Shown here: piece by piece, positions 56,975 through 64,000 of the stretch | How positions within the stretch are numbered: the first letter of the stretch is position 1 | How the letters are laid out: the number at the start of each line of letters is the position of its first letter | NCBI GenBank assembly: GCA_016715365.1 | Contig: JADKAM010000003.1 | Span: 434,001 to 498,000 of the forward strand | Length of the DNA: 64,000 bases | Reading direction: 5' to 3' | Origin: Chitinophagaceae bacterium | GTDB lineage: Bacteria > Bacteroidota > Bacteroidia > Chitinophagales > Chitinophagaceae | Notes under the pieces: model-generated | What the model saw: only the letters and a program-made list of their open reading frames with translations | Told to the model about the DNA's origin: nothing | The model's database searches: none | Translations under genes and position numbers: made by a program

Positions 56975-57346
56975 ATGAAGATATTTACTTCAATGCCCAA
57001 AACATTAAAGCCATACTATCAGGATGAGCTAAGTAAAGCTCAATCCGCATTATTAAAAAATGAGTTACAAAAAAGCTGGTATCATTTAGAAAGGGCGCAT
57101 ATTTTGGGCCAGCCATATCCGGTAGCACACACTGCCGTACATTGGAAAATGTTGAAGTTTGGAATTAAAATAAAAAACGGTAAAGAAATTATTGGGCAAC
57201 TACCAAGGCTTATTTTCGGCGGCGTAAAATCATTTGTAGGTAAAATCCCTGTTGGCAATACAGGAGGCGCTAATGTGTCGCCACTAAAGCCAATGGAAAT
57301 ACCGGAAGACCTTGCCTCTATTATTAACAATATAAAAACGAACTAG
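56975..57346 (+). CDS. DUF3703 family protein
   Basis: Protein of 123 aa from the ATG at 56975, MKIFTSMPKTLKPYYQDELSKAQSALLKNELQKSWYHLERAHILGQPYPVAHTAVHWKMLKFGIKIKNGKEIIGQLPRLIFGGVKSFVGKIPVGNTGGANVSPLKPMEIPEDL. It matches DUF3703: an ERAHILGQ helix, H-x-x-VHW-M and GNTGGxNVSPxxPMPIPxDL. Members occur beside czc genes. It is soluble and possibly metal-binding through the conserved His residues. Confidence 0.8.
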   Translation: MKIFTSMPKTLKPYYQDELSKAQSALLKNELQKSWYHLERAHILGQPYPVAHTAVHWKMLKFGIKIKNGKEIIGQLPRLIFGGVKSFVGKIPVGNTGGANVSPLKPMEIPEDLASIINNIKTN

Positions 57347-57378
57347 TATGTATCTTCATATCAATAAAATTTATAAAC

Positions 57379-57462
57379 ATGAAAATGAACAGGCTCAATT
57401 GCTGGAAGTGTGTGATTATGCTTGCTTCCGTTTTAGGAATGGTAAGTGCTTTCAAGGCTTAA
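57379..57462 (+). CDS. 27-aa candidate microprotein with CxxC
   Basis: MKMNRLNCWKCVIMLASVLGMVSAFKA. A CWKC pair is followed by a hydrophobic segment like a membrane anchor or uncleaved signal. It lies between the DUF3703 gene and a strong terminator, so it would be the last gene of the czc unit. Expression is uncertain. Confidence 0.35.
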   Translation: MKMNRLNCWKCVIMLASVLGMVSAFKA

Positions 57463-57484
57463 CAATAATTACATTTTTTTAAAT

Positions 57485-57519
57485 AAAAGGTTACAGATGG
57501 AAACGTCTGTAACCTTTTT
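57485..57519 (+). terminator. Rho-independent terminator of the czc unit
   Basis: AAAAGGTTACAGA and TCTGTAACCTTTT form a perfect 13-bp stem with an eight-base loop, followed by T and an AT-rich tail. It may work in both directions. Confidence 0.85.
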
Positions 57520-57552
57520 AATTTTAATCAGAAAAAATAAACTTAAAAATAA

Positions 57553-58167
57553 ATGTACAGCATCTTTATAGGAAGCCTTTTATTGAGCTTGTTACATGCA
57601 GTGATTCCCAATCATTGGCTACCTGTATTGGCAATAGGCAAAAAAGATAACTGGACTTTACAGGAAGTAACCAGGGTAACATTTATTTCAGGTTTGGCAC
57701 ATGCTTTAAGTACAGTTGCAATAGGTATTATTTTAGGTTTGTTAGGTTTACAGCTTGCAACTAAAATTGAATATTTCACCCATTTTATTGCACCTGGCAT
57801 TTTAATATTGTTAGGTGCATTTTTCATTTATCAGCATCACCGGCACAAGCATTTTCATTTACATAAAACCCCCAAACCTACACTTCCCAAAAACAAAATT
57901 ATTCTGGCATTGGTGGTTGCCATGTTTCTTTCTCCCTGTATGGAAATAGAAGCCTATTTCCTGCTTGCAGGTGCTTACGGATTGTGGGCCGTTATAAGTA
58001 TAGCAGCTTTATATCTTACCATATCAGTTTCTGGAATGGTATTGTGGGTAAGGCTTGCCTACAAAGGAATACTAAAATTAAATTGGCATACACTCGAACA
58101 TAAGTCTGGAATAATTACCGGTTGGACTTTAGTAGTAACCGGAATAATATCATTTTTTATCTCTTAA
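57553..58167 (+). CDS. Six-helix membrane transporter (NicO/UreH-like)
   Basis: A 204-aa integral membrane protein with about six helices: IFIGSLLLSLLHAVIPNHWLPVLAIGKKDNW at the N-terminus, ISGLAHALSTVAIGIILGLLG in helix 2, and a His-rich loop (QHHRHKHFHLHKTPKP) before LALVVAMFLSPCMEIEAYFLLAG. The HAxxPNHW and GxxHAxST motifs resemble the LysE/NicO transporter superfamily. The His-rich loop suggests a metal substrate. It ends nine bases before the Zn/Cd ATPase gene. Confidence 0.65.
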   Translation: MYSIFIGSLLLSLLHAVIPNHWLPVLAIGKKDNWTLQEVTRVTFISGLAHALSTVAIGIILGLLGLQLATKIEYFTHFIAPGILILLGAFFIYQHHRHKHFHLHKTPKPTLPKNKIILALVVAMFLSPCMEIEAYFLLAGAYGLWAVISIAALYLTISVSGMVLWVRLAYKGILKLNWHTLEHKSGIITGWTLVVTGIISFFIS

Positions 58168-58176
58168 ATAATTTAT

Positions 58177-60176
58177 ATGGCGCAGGAATGTTGCAACACA
58201 GACGAAAAAGACAATACAAAAAAGTGCCTGCTGCTGGCGATACTAATAAGCATGAACATAAAGAGGGTGAAAAACATAATCACGATGAAGACGATGGGCA
58301 CGATCATGGCGGAGAGGAATCCGATGGCTGGCAGAGCCATTGGCCTTTACTGTCTTCTCTTGCTATATTATTGGTAATGCTGGTAGTGGAATTTGGTTTT
58401 AAATATAAGCCGGCATTCCCGGTTAATTTAATTATTTATATACTTGCTTATTTGTTGGCAGGTTATAATGTGCTAAACCTTGCTCTTCGCAAAGCAATCA
58501 GGTTCGACTTTTTCAATGAGTTCTTTTTAATGAGTGTGGCAACCATTGGTGCATTTGCCATCGGCTCTTATAGTGAAGGCGTTGCTGTAATGGTTTTCTA
58601 TTCTATTGGCGAGTGGTTCCAGGACTCAGCGGTTAGTAAAGCAAAGAGAAGTATTAAAGCCCTGTTGGATATACGGCCTGATCGGGTAACCGTATTAAGA
58701 AATGGCACAACGGAAGTTATTCATCCCAATGAAATTCAGGTAGATGAAATTATCCAGGTGAAAGCAGGGGAAAAAGTAGCATTGGACGGTGAGTTAAATT
58801 CAGATGCTGGTACATTTAATACAGCAGCACTTACGGGTGAAAGCAAACCTGATACTAAAAGAAAGGGTGAACCCGTCTTTGCCGGTATGATCAACCTTGA
58901 TAAGGTTTCAGAGATAAAAGTAAAATCTCTTTTTAAAGATAGTAAGCTGAGTAAGATTTTAGAAATGGTGCAGGATGCAACTGCAAGAAAATCACAAACA
59001 CAATTATTCATCAGCCGCTTTGCCAAAATATATACGCCGATAGTTTTTGCATTGGCGGTAGCAGTATGCCTTGTTCCATACTTTTTTGCTGACCCTTATA
59101 TTTTTAATGTTTGGTTTTACCGGGCGTTGGTATTCCTGGTAATCAGTTGCCCTTGTGCTTTGGTAGTATCAATACCGTTAGGATATTTTGGGGGAATAGG
59201 GTTGGCGTCAAAAAATGGGATCTTGTTTAAAGGTTCTAATTTTTTAGACGTAATTACAAAAGTGAATGTGGTAGTGATGGATAAAACAGGAACGTTGACT
59301 AAAGGCGTTTTTAAAGTTCAGGAAGTAGTAACAAAAGATATTGATAAAGATGAATTGGTTAAAATAACAGCTGCTTTGGAAAGTAACTCAACACACCCCA
59401 TTGCAAAAGCGGTGGTTGAATATGCTGGTGATGCTGCTAAAAGTTTGAAAGCCGAAAATGTAGAAGAAGTATCAGGTCATGGTTTAAAAGGTACGGTTGA
59501 TGGAAAGAATGTTTTTGCAGGCAACGTAAAATTATTAAAGAAGTTCAATATCGAATATCCTGCTGAAATTGATAACCTGGTGGATACAGTTGTGGTAATT
59601 GCTGTGAACGATAAATATGCAGGTTATATCACTATTGCCGATGAAATAAAAGAAGATGCAAAACAGGCGATAGATGAAATGCACAAATTGAATATTAAGA
59701 CAGTCATGCTGTCTGGCGATAAGCAGGCTGTCGTTTCAAAAGTTGCACAGACATTAAACATAGATAATGCTTATGGAGATTTATTGCCCGAGGGGAAAGT
59801 AGAGAAAGTACAGGCTTTAAAAAATGAAGGAAAGCATATTGCATTTATTGGCGATGGAGTAAATGATGCACCGGTTGTAGCATTGGCAGATGCAGGTATT
59901 GCAATGGGTGGTTTGGGAAGCGATGCAACAATTGAAACCGCTGATATTGTTATTCAGAACGACCAGCCCTCCAAGATTGTTACGGCAATTAAAATTGGAA
60001 AGATAACACGAAGCATAGTGTGGCAAAACATCACAATCGCAATGGTAATAAAAGTCATTGTATTAATCCTGGGTGCAGGTGGTATTGCTACTTTATGGGA
60101 AGCTGTTATTGCTGATGTAGGTGTAGCGTTATTGGCAATTTTGAATGCGGTGAGGATACAGAGAATGAAATTTTAA
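58177..60176 (+). CDS. ZntA/CadA-like P1B-type Zn/Cd/Pb ATPase (CPC class; frameshift near 58222)
   Basis: Starts MAQECCNTDEKDNTKK at 58177. One A added to the run at 58219-58223 leads into VPAAGDTNKHEHKEGEKHNHDEDDGHDHGGEESDGW, giving about 667 aa. The N-terminus has a CC pair and a His/Asp-rich stretch in place of an HMA domain. Helix 6 is SCPCALVVSIPLGYFGGIGLASKNGILFKGSNFLD; CPC with this context is the Zn/Cd/Pb class. Catalytic motifs are TGESKPD, DKTGTLTKG, STHPIA and GDGVNDAPVVALADAGIAMG. It should export divalent metal to the periplasm for the CzcA complex. Confidence 0.87.
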
Positions 60177-60819
60177 TTCAAAATGCTAAAATAAAGCCAA
60201 GACCAACAATTACATCAATTTGCTCATAGTAAAATAAATAAATTCCTTTCTGACTCTTTTTGTTTCCGGCTTAAGTATTTCATAGCAACATCCTTGCATA
60301 GCACTCTTGTGCTACATACCATTGGGCAGCAATACTAAGCGCAGTTGAGTACGGTAGTACCCAATGGTCGCCTTACTCAGTGCTGCAGCTTCGTTCCTCA
60401 GCCTTGCACTTCCGTAGGCCACCTTTCGGCAATCAGCATTCCGTTCTAATTGGCACACCCGGCAGTACTTGCCCGGTCGCAGCGGCGGCATAGCCACCTG
60501 CTTTCGCCCAGGCAAGAACTGCCATACCCAACGCACCTGGCATCTTCTTCCATAATTGAATCTCGATAGATTTCAACATGCTCCTCCGTAATCATCCTAA
60601 GAAGCATTTTCGTCCTGCAAAAAAAACAAATACTACACAAAGGTAGCCATTGGCGCCCCCGCACAAAACCCATCCCGGACGCATCCAAATTTTTTTAGCC
60701 ATAAACACAGCCCCAACGCACAGCCCCAACATTTATGCTAAAAAATTTTGGAGTGCGCCGATGCCCAATGGCTGATACAGTTCTGTATTTATATTTTTTC
60801 ATTTCTTAAATTTTATGTT
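60177..60819. other. GC-richer non-coding block with inverted repeats
   Basis: About 640 bases with no convincing gene; the short open frames here have biased composition and no family resemblance. Bases 60687-60752 contain an imperfect inverted repeat (CCAAATTTTTTTAGCCATAAA against TTTATGCTAAAAAATTTTGG) around a tandem CAGCCCCAAC. ACCATTGGG and CCCAATGGT also occur as inverted copies (60319, 60357). The block resembles a repeated intergenic element. Confidence 0.4.
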
Positions 60820-60966
60820 ATGTATCAGTTATGGTGTTCATCTACCAATTGTAAAGTTTGGCGTTCAGCTAATGGTTGGTATGCTTATGTAGTTAATGGT
60901 GTGCTTGTTGGTAAGGTTCGTTATCCTGCTCCAGGTTCCAAGCGTTGGTTAGCTATGCTTCCTTAG
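60820..60966 (+). CDS. 48-aa T-rich small protein, first of a tandem pair
   Basis: MYQLWCSSTNCKVWRSANGWYAYVVNGVLVGKVRYPAPGSKRWLAMLP. Of 48 codons, 29 end in T, unlike the A-rich usage of the metal genes. The hydrophobic/aromatic pattern looks like a small beta-sheet protein. A terminator follows two bases after the stop. The leader (TTTTTTCATTTCTTAAATTT then ATG) is similar to that of the next small gene. The family is not recognised. Confidence 0.45.
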   Translation: MYQLWCSSTNCKVWRSANGWYAYVVNGVLVGKVRYPAPGSKRWLAMLP

Positions 60967-60968
60967 TT

Positions 60969-60992
60969 AAAGCCCTTCGGGGCTTTTTTTTT
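60969..60992 (+). terminator. Terminator of the first small gene
   Basis: AAAGCCC, loop TTCG, GGGCTTT, then a run of T. The UUCG tetraloop makes it very stable. Confidence 0.85.
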
Positions 60993-61020
60993 CATTTTTT
61001 CATCTTTAAATTTCAAAATT

Positions 61021-61182
61021 ATGTTTCAGTTCATTGGTTGTTATGCATCATTTGCATTCTTTGGTTCCCGCCAGTATCTGGTTAGTGTTTATTTCATTCC
61101 TGCATCTGGTAAGTATTTACATTTCAGTAGCAAGCAGGTTTTTATCAGTAATTCTTCTGGTATTTATAAAATCCCCTTTTAG
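61021..61182 (+). CDS. 53-aa T-rich small protein, second of a tandem pair
   Basis: MFQFIGCYASFAFFGSRQYLVSVYFIPASGKYLHFSSKQVFISNSSGIYKIPF. Thirty of 53 codons end in T. Like the previous gene it starts ATG-TxT-CAG-TT after a TTTTTTCATCTTTAAATTT leader, and it closes with its own terminator, which overlaps the last codons. Both may be members of one cassette type. Function is unknown. Confidence 0.42.
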   Translation: MFQFIGCYASFAFFGSRQYLVSVYFIPASGKYLHFSSKQVFISNSSGIYKIPF

Positions 61183-61198
61183 GGGGTTTTATTTTTTT
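61168..61198 (+). terminator. Terminator overlapping the end of the second small gene
   Basis: AAAATCCCC and GGGGGTTTT form a nine-pair stem (one U-G pair) with loop TTTTA, then ATTTTTTT. The stop codon TAG spans the loop and the start of the second arm. Confidence 0.8.
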
Positions 61199-61299
61199 GT
61201 TTTACCTGGTTGTATTGCCACTACAGAACCTAATTCAAAACTTTCGTCTATTTTTGAGTTGCCTGCCATTTTTCATGACACTCTACATTCACTAATAAA

Positions 61300-62622
61300 A
61301 TGTTCGGACTTACTCCCAAGCTAACAGACACTTTACTATACATGACGCATGATATGGTAGAAGAATTATTAGTTACTACGGAGCAGGCTTTTACAAAAAC
61401 GCCCAAAGGCAAGACCGAAGAAATTGCAGAACTTTTACTTAAAATTCTCTGGTACAAGCAAGAACTTGCCAACTTTGAAAATGATATAAACGAACAACGC
61501 AAACAGTCCTTTCAATTCTCCGTGGAAGAACTTTATTATCGGTTTGGCCAGTATGACAAATATGTAGGAATAGAGTTTCATAAATTTTCTGAAGCTTCCC
61601 GAAAGTATGGAAGGCACATTGGAGGTGTATTTGTTTATGGGAAAACAGAACGTCAAAATTTAGAAACCATAATTACTTCTGATAATGTTCCCAGGACGAA
61701 CGGCTTAGTCAAAATAGATATCACACCAAATGATAAAATAGACGCCACCAAGGTAAGTGAACTACTTGAGGTCGGATTTACTGCTGGAGACATTTATCAA
61801 ATAGATAGCTCTAATACTCCTCAAGTAAATGCGTATGCTAAAGAAGGCAAAAAGGAGATTCCAAACACTATTAATATTGAGTTTGATCCAAGTGGAATAG
61901 ATGGATGTAAGTTGGCTTTGCATAATTTAAACCTCAGGTTTGAGCATGGTGCAACACTGATTGAATCTGAGTGGAATCAATATTTAGGCTACAATATTTA
62001 TTACGACCCAACTCTAAAAGAACTAGATTCTATAAAGAGTAAAGTTTATGAGCCAGACGGTCTAATGAAAAAAGGTGTTAGATTTTATGAATTGGCTGCA
62101 AAGCAAAAGAATTCACAAACGTCAGAAGAAGAACGCAAAGAATTTTCTCTATTGATTAAAGAACGTCGCATTGAAAGACTAGAAATATTAAAAAAAGAAT
62201 TGACAAAGACTAATATCAATTCATTAGAAGAATTTCAAGAAAAGCATCCCGACATTTTCTTTGAAATTTATAAAACATCTTTAGTTTTCGACGACGACAC
62301 TTTTACTATTAGCAAGTCACCTATTCCTGTTTATTGGGACTTTAAAAGCTATTTACATATTTATTTACGTCATTGCGATGAATTGCAACCTGAGGGGCAT
62401 TTCAAATTAAAAACTCCTTTTGCTTACAGTCAAAAAAACATTAGAAGAATACTGAAAATAGCGATAGAGAAACTAGAAGACAGAATACAAGAAAGACTTT
62501 CTAAAGGATTAGATTTTAGAATGTACGGAGAAAAGACGCTTTATTTTAATGGAAACTATTACTCTATTCGTATTGAAAGCAATGGAAGGGTTGATAGTTT
62601 TTATCCTAATGAGTTCAAGTAA
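61300..62622 (+). CDS. 440-aa protein of unknown function
   Basis: I do not recognise the N-terminal 330 residues (MFGLTPKLTDTLLYMTHDMVEELLVTTEQAF...), which are charged, helical and soluble. The last 90 residues (YLHIYLRHCDELQPEGHFKLKTPFAYSQKNIRRILKIAIEKLEDRIQERLS...YGEKTLYFNGNYYSIRIESNGRVDSFYPNEF) have a His-R-H start, K-T-x-F and a beta-rich end, like the RNase-type (BECR/barnase-like) C-terminal domains of bacterial toxins. No signal peptide or adjacent immunity gene is clear. It has the AT content of the genome. Confidence 0.55.
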   Translation: MFGLTPKLTDTLLYMTHDMVEELLVTTEQAFTKTPKGKTEEIAELLLKILWYKQELANFENDINEQRKQSFQFSVEELYYRFGQYDKYVGIEFHKFSEASRKYGRHIGGVFVYGKTERQNLETIITSDNVPRTNGLVKIDITPNDKIDATKVSELLEVGFTAGDIYQIDSSNTPQVNAYAKEGKKEIPNTINIEFDPSGIDGCKLALHNLNLRFEHGATLIESEWNQYLGYNIYYDPTLKELDSIKSKVYEPDGLMKKGVRFYELAAKQKNSQTSEEERKEFSLLIKERRIERLEILKKELTKTNINSLEEFQEKHPDIFFEIYKTSLVFDDDTFTISKSPIPVYWDFKSYLHIYLRHCDELQPEGHFKLKTPFAYSQKNIRRILKIAIEKLEDRIQERLSKGLDFRMYGEKTLYFNGNYYSIRIESNGRVDSFYPNEFK

Positions 62623-63549
62623 AAAACGGCAGGCAACACGTACTTTTGTGTGGCTACGCCACTTTCTTTTTTTTTGCTGCGCCCATTCCATTCTGCAGCA
62701 AAATCCGGTAAAAAAGGTGTTCGTCAATCGTCGTCAGCAAGTAGATATGCCAAACCAACCCACTATTACAATTTTCCTCGTTAAATACTTTTAAGGCAAT
62801 TGTAAAAGTGGGTTGGCTTTCAGCTCCGCTTTGCAGGGTTTGTCATACTACTTGCAGTTCCTCCTCATTCCTCACGGCAGCTACTGTGTCCTTCAGCCAG
62901 CTTCATTCAACCGCTCCTCATCCGTTCCATTGCACCATGCTCACAGCCATGCTGTTTGCTTCAGTGCCTGGCATCCTGCCGCCAAACACAAACCCAATCC
63001 GGCAGGATGCACAGTCCCTTTCACAAGCCTGCTGCACGGTTCACTTGGCTTCATTCCACTGCTTCCTCACTATTTCATTTCAGCCGGCTTCAGTCCACCC
63101 GCTGCCAATTTTTATTTTGCTCGCCGGCCGCCCCACTTAGGCTGCGTTCACCTTGCGGCTGCTAATGCTCATTCGTCCCTCATATCACAAAGCATCGCTA
63201 AGGTTCACTTGCATAGTTCAGCCACCTGCGTACCCTGCGGGAAATATACTTCGGTGGCTTCCTATGGTGCTGCCATCGCCCCGGCCAACCGGGGCTTTAC
63301 TGCCAGCCCCTTTGTGGGGGCTCGCCGTCCGCCTCCATTACGTCGTACCTCCTTATTCCGGCGGCCGTCAAACGGCTCGCTATCCCTGCAGTGCGGACAA
63401 GTGTGCCGCACAGCCACGCTTCTTTTTTGCCGCAGGCGCTTTTACCGGAAATCCTAAGAAAATAAGCGTGGATAAGGGTTGTAGCTGAAATTCTCATCTG
63501 TCCTTTCCCGCTGTCGCTTAAATCCTACCATTGTACAAAATTTTTCATT
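62623..63549. other. GC-richer non-coding block
   Basis: Over 900 bases with higher GC than the surroundings. Overlapping open frames in several phases arise from the low stop-codon density and give low-complexity products rich in Ser, Pro, His and Cys. I see one strong hairpin (62755-62816), listed separately. No tRNA, transposase or promoter is recognised. Confidence 0.45.
62755..62816. repeat. Long hairpin
   Basis: CCAACCCACTATTACAATTT at 62755 pairs with AATTGTAAAAGTGGGTTGG ending at 62816. The stem is about 22 pairs with two or three mismatches and the loop is 17 bases. It lies 130 bases after the 440-aa gene. It could be a terminator, a structural RNA or a mobile-element end. Confidence 0.6.
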
Positions 63550-63894
63550 ATGAATAATCAATATTATTTAGTCCATCGTAGTTACGAGAATCTTATTAGT
63601 AGATCTCTCCGGAGGCCAACTACGGCCAGAGATACTAAGAGACTTTTAGCCTATCTTAATCTTGCAAACATTTTGGATGGCTACAAGCTCAGAAGTGATA
63701 AGCCTGAGGTTCAGTTTGAACTTTTAAAAAATTATCTGGTAGAAGCTTTCACTAAATTCCTGAAAAGGAGATTGAAGGCTGTCGAAAAAGCTACTGTCGA
63801 AGACCTAATAGAGGCCACAAATAATGCTAGCCACATTGAGCAAATTGATATAATTATTAAAAGAGGATTAGAAATTACCGACCGGTTGAAATAA
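63550..63894 (+). CDS. 114-aa hypothetical protein
   Basis: MNNQYYLVHRSYENLISRSLRRPTTARDTKRLLAYLNLANILDGYKL...NYLVEAFTKFLKRRLKAVEKATVEDLIEATNNASHIEQIDIIIKRGLEITDRLK. Soluble, helical and basic in the N-terminal half. There is a TTTTTCATT leader before the ATG. The family is not recognised. A short hairpin follows. Confidence 0.5.
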   Translation: MNNQYYLVHRSYENLISRSLRRPTTARDTKRLLAYLNLANILDGYKLRSDKPEVQFELLKNYLVEAFTKFLKRRLKAVEKATVEDLIEATNNASHIEQIDIIIKRGLEITDRLK

Positions 63895-63954
63895 AAAAAA
63901 TACAGCAAAGTTAGCCGCCGTTTCAACTTTTGTACAAAGCCAGGCTAATAGGTG

Positions 63955-63977
63955 GCCGAACAGCCAAATTGTTCGGC
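63955..63977. terminator. Hairpin after the 114-aa gene
   Basis: GCCGAACA and TGTTCGGC form an eight-pair perfect stem with a seven-base loop. Only AT-rich sequence follows, not a clean T-run, so termination is plausible but not certain. Confidence 0.5.
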
Positions 63978-64000
63978 ATAAAACTTTATTGCATATTCTC

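Noticed and set aside
60312..60688. Minus-strand frames of 74-80 codons
   Set aside because: They overlap each other, are rich in Arg and Cys and have no family resemblance; they reflect GC-richer DNA.
60820..61198. Integrated ssDNA phage suggested by T-rich codons
   Set aside because: No capsid, replication or pilot protein gene is present in the window; only the codon bias is shared.
62808..63497. Several overlapping frames up to 214 codons
   Set aside because: All plus-strand phases are open at once, which reflects scarcity of stop codons. The products are low-complexity Ser/Pro/His/Cys strings without domains.
1..64000. CRISPR array, tRNA or rRNA genes
   Set aside because: No regularly spaced repeats, cloverleaf sequences or conserved rRNA segments were seen on reading through the window.

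Overview
The window is a low-GC chromosome segment from a member of the Bacteroidota, most likely the Chitinophagaceae. The evidence is the PKD-domain surface protein with a gliding-motility type N-terminal domain, families largely confined to this phylum (HYC_CC_PP, DUF6660, DUF5676, haem_bd), a TTG-N19-TAnnTTTG promoter, and an RND pump fused to its outer-membrane channel. No rRNA, tRNA or CRISPR array is visible.

Region A (1-9191, minus strand) is a type II secretion / type IV pilus-like operon: pseudopilin, prepilin peptidase, GspE ATPase, secretin, inner-membrane assembly proteins, a lipoprotein and a PilP/GspC-like protein. It ends in a large PKD-repeat surface protein that runs off the left edge. 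No GspF/PilC platform gene is present. Many of these genes are interrupted by single-base shifts at short A/T runs. The same pattern recurs across the window, so I annotate these loci as single genes and flag each break.

Region B (9.5-21.5 kb) is a defence and mobility island. It holds a NUMOD-repeat protein with a degenerate HNH core, an MqsR-like toxin with an MqsA/Panacea antitoxin and a DUF2188 protein behind a palindrome-overlapped promoter, transposase debris, and a large type IIG-like restriction-methyltransferase. Directly behind the last gene lies an inverted, promoterless copy of its C-terminal specificity segment, then a serine invertase. An 18-bp identical inverted repeat brackets the segment, and inversion would swap C-termini in frame. 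This is the most striking system in the window. Two HEPN-like proteins, a DUF488 protein and an unrecognised partner follow.

Region C (21.5-60.2 kb, plus strand) is a heavy-metal resistance island. The first half is copper/silver-like: an HMA-AraC regulator, an HMA membrane protein, a five-repeat metal-binding protein, a CusA/TolC/CusB-type efflux set, a P2-type ATPase, a Met-rich lipoprotein, small metal proteins, an MFS exporter and a multicopper oxidase. A short defence insert (40.6-43.6 kb) carries a putative restriction nuclease and an ATPase-nuclease pair. The second half adds DUF3347 proteins, a CPH-type Cu ATPase, a multicopper oxidase fused to metal-binding repeats and a CopB-like barrel, a CzcA-TolC fusion with its adaptor, and a CPC-type Zn/Cd/Pb ATPase. 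Metal would be bound in the periplasm, oxidised by the oxidases, or expelled by P-type pumps and RND complexes.

Region D (60.2-64 kb) is an accessory tail: two tandem T-rich small ORFs, each closed by a terminator, a 440-aa protein of unknown function, GC-richer non-coding blocks with hairpins, and a 114-aa hypothetical protein.
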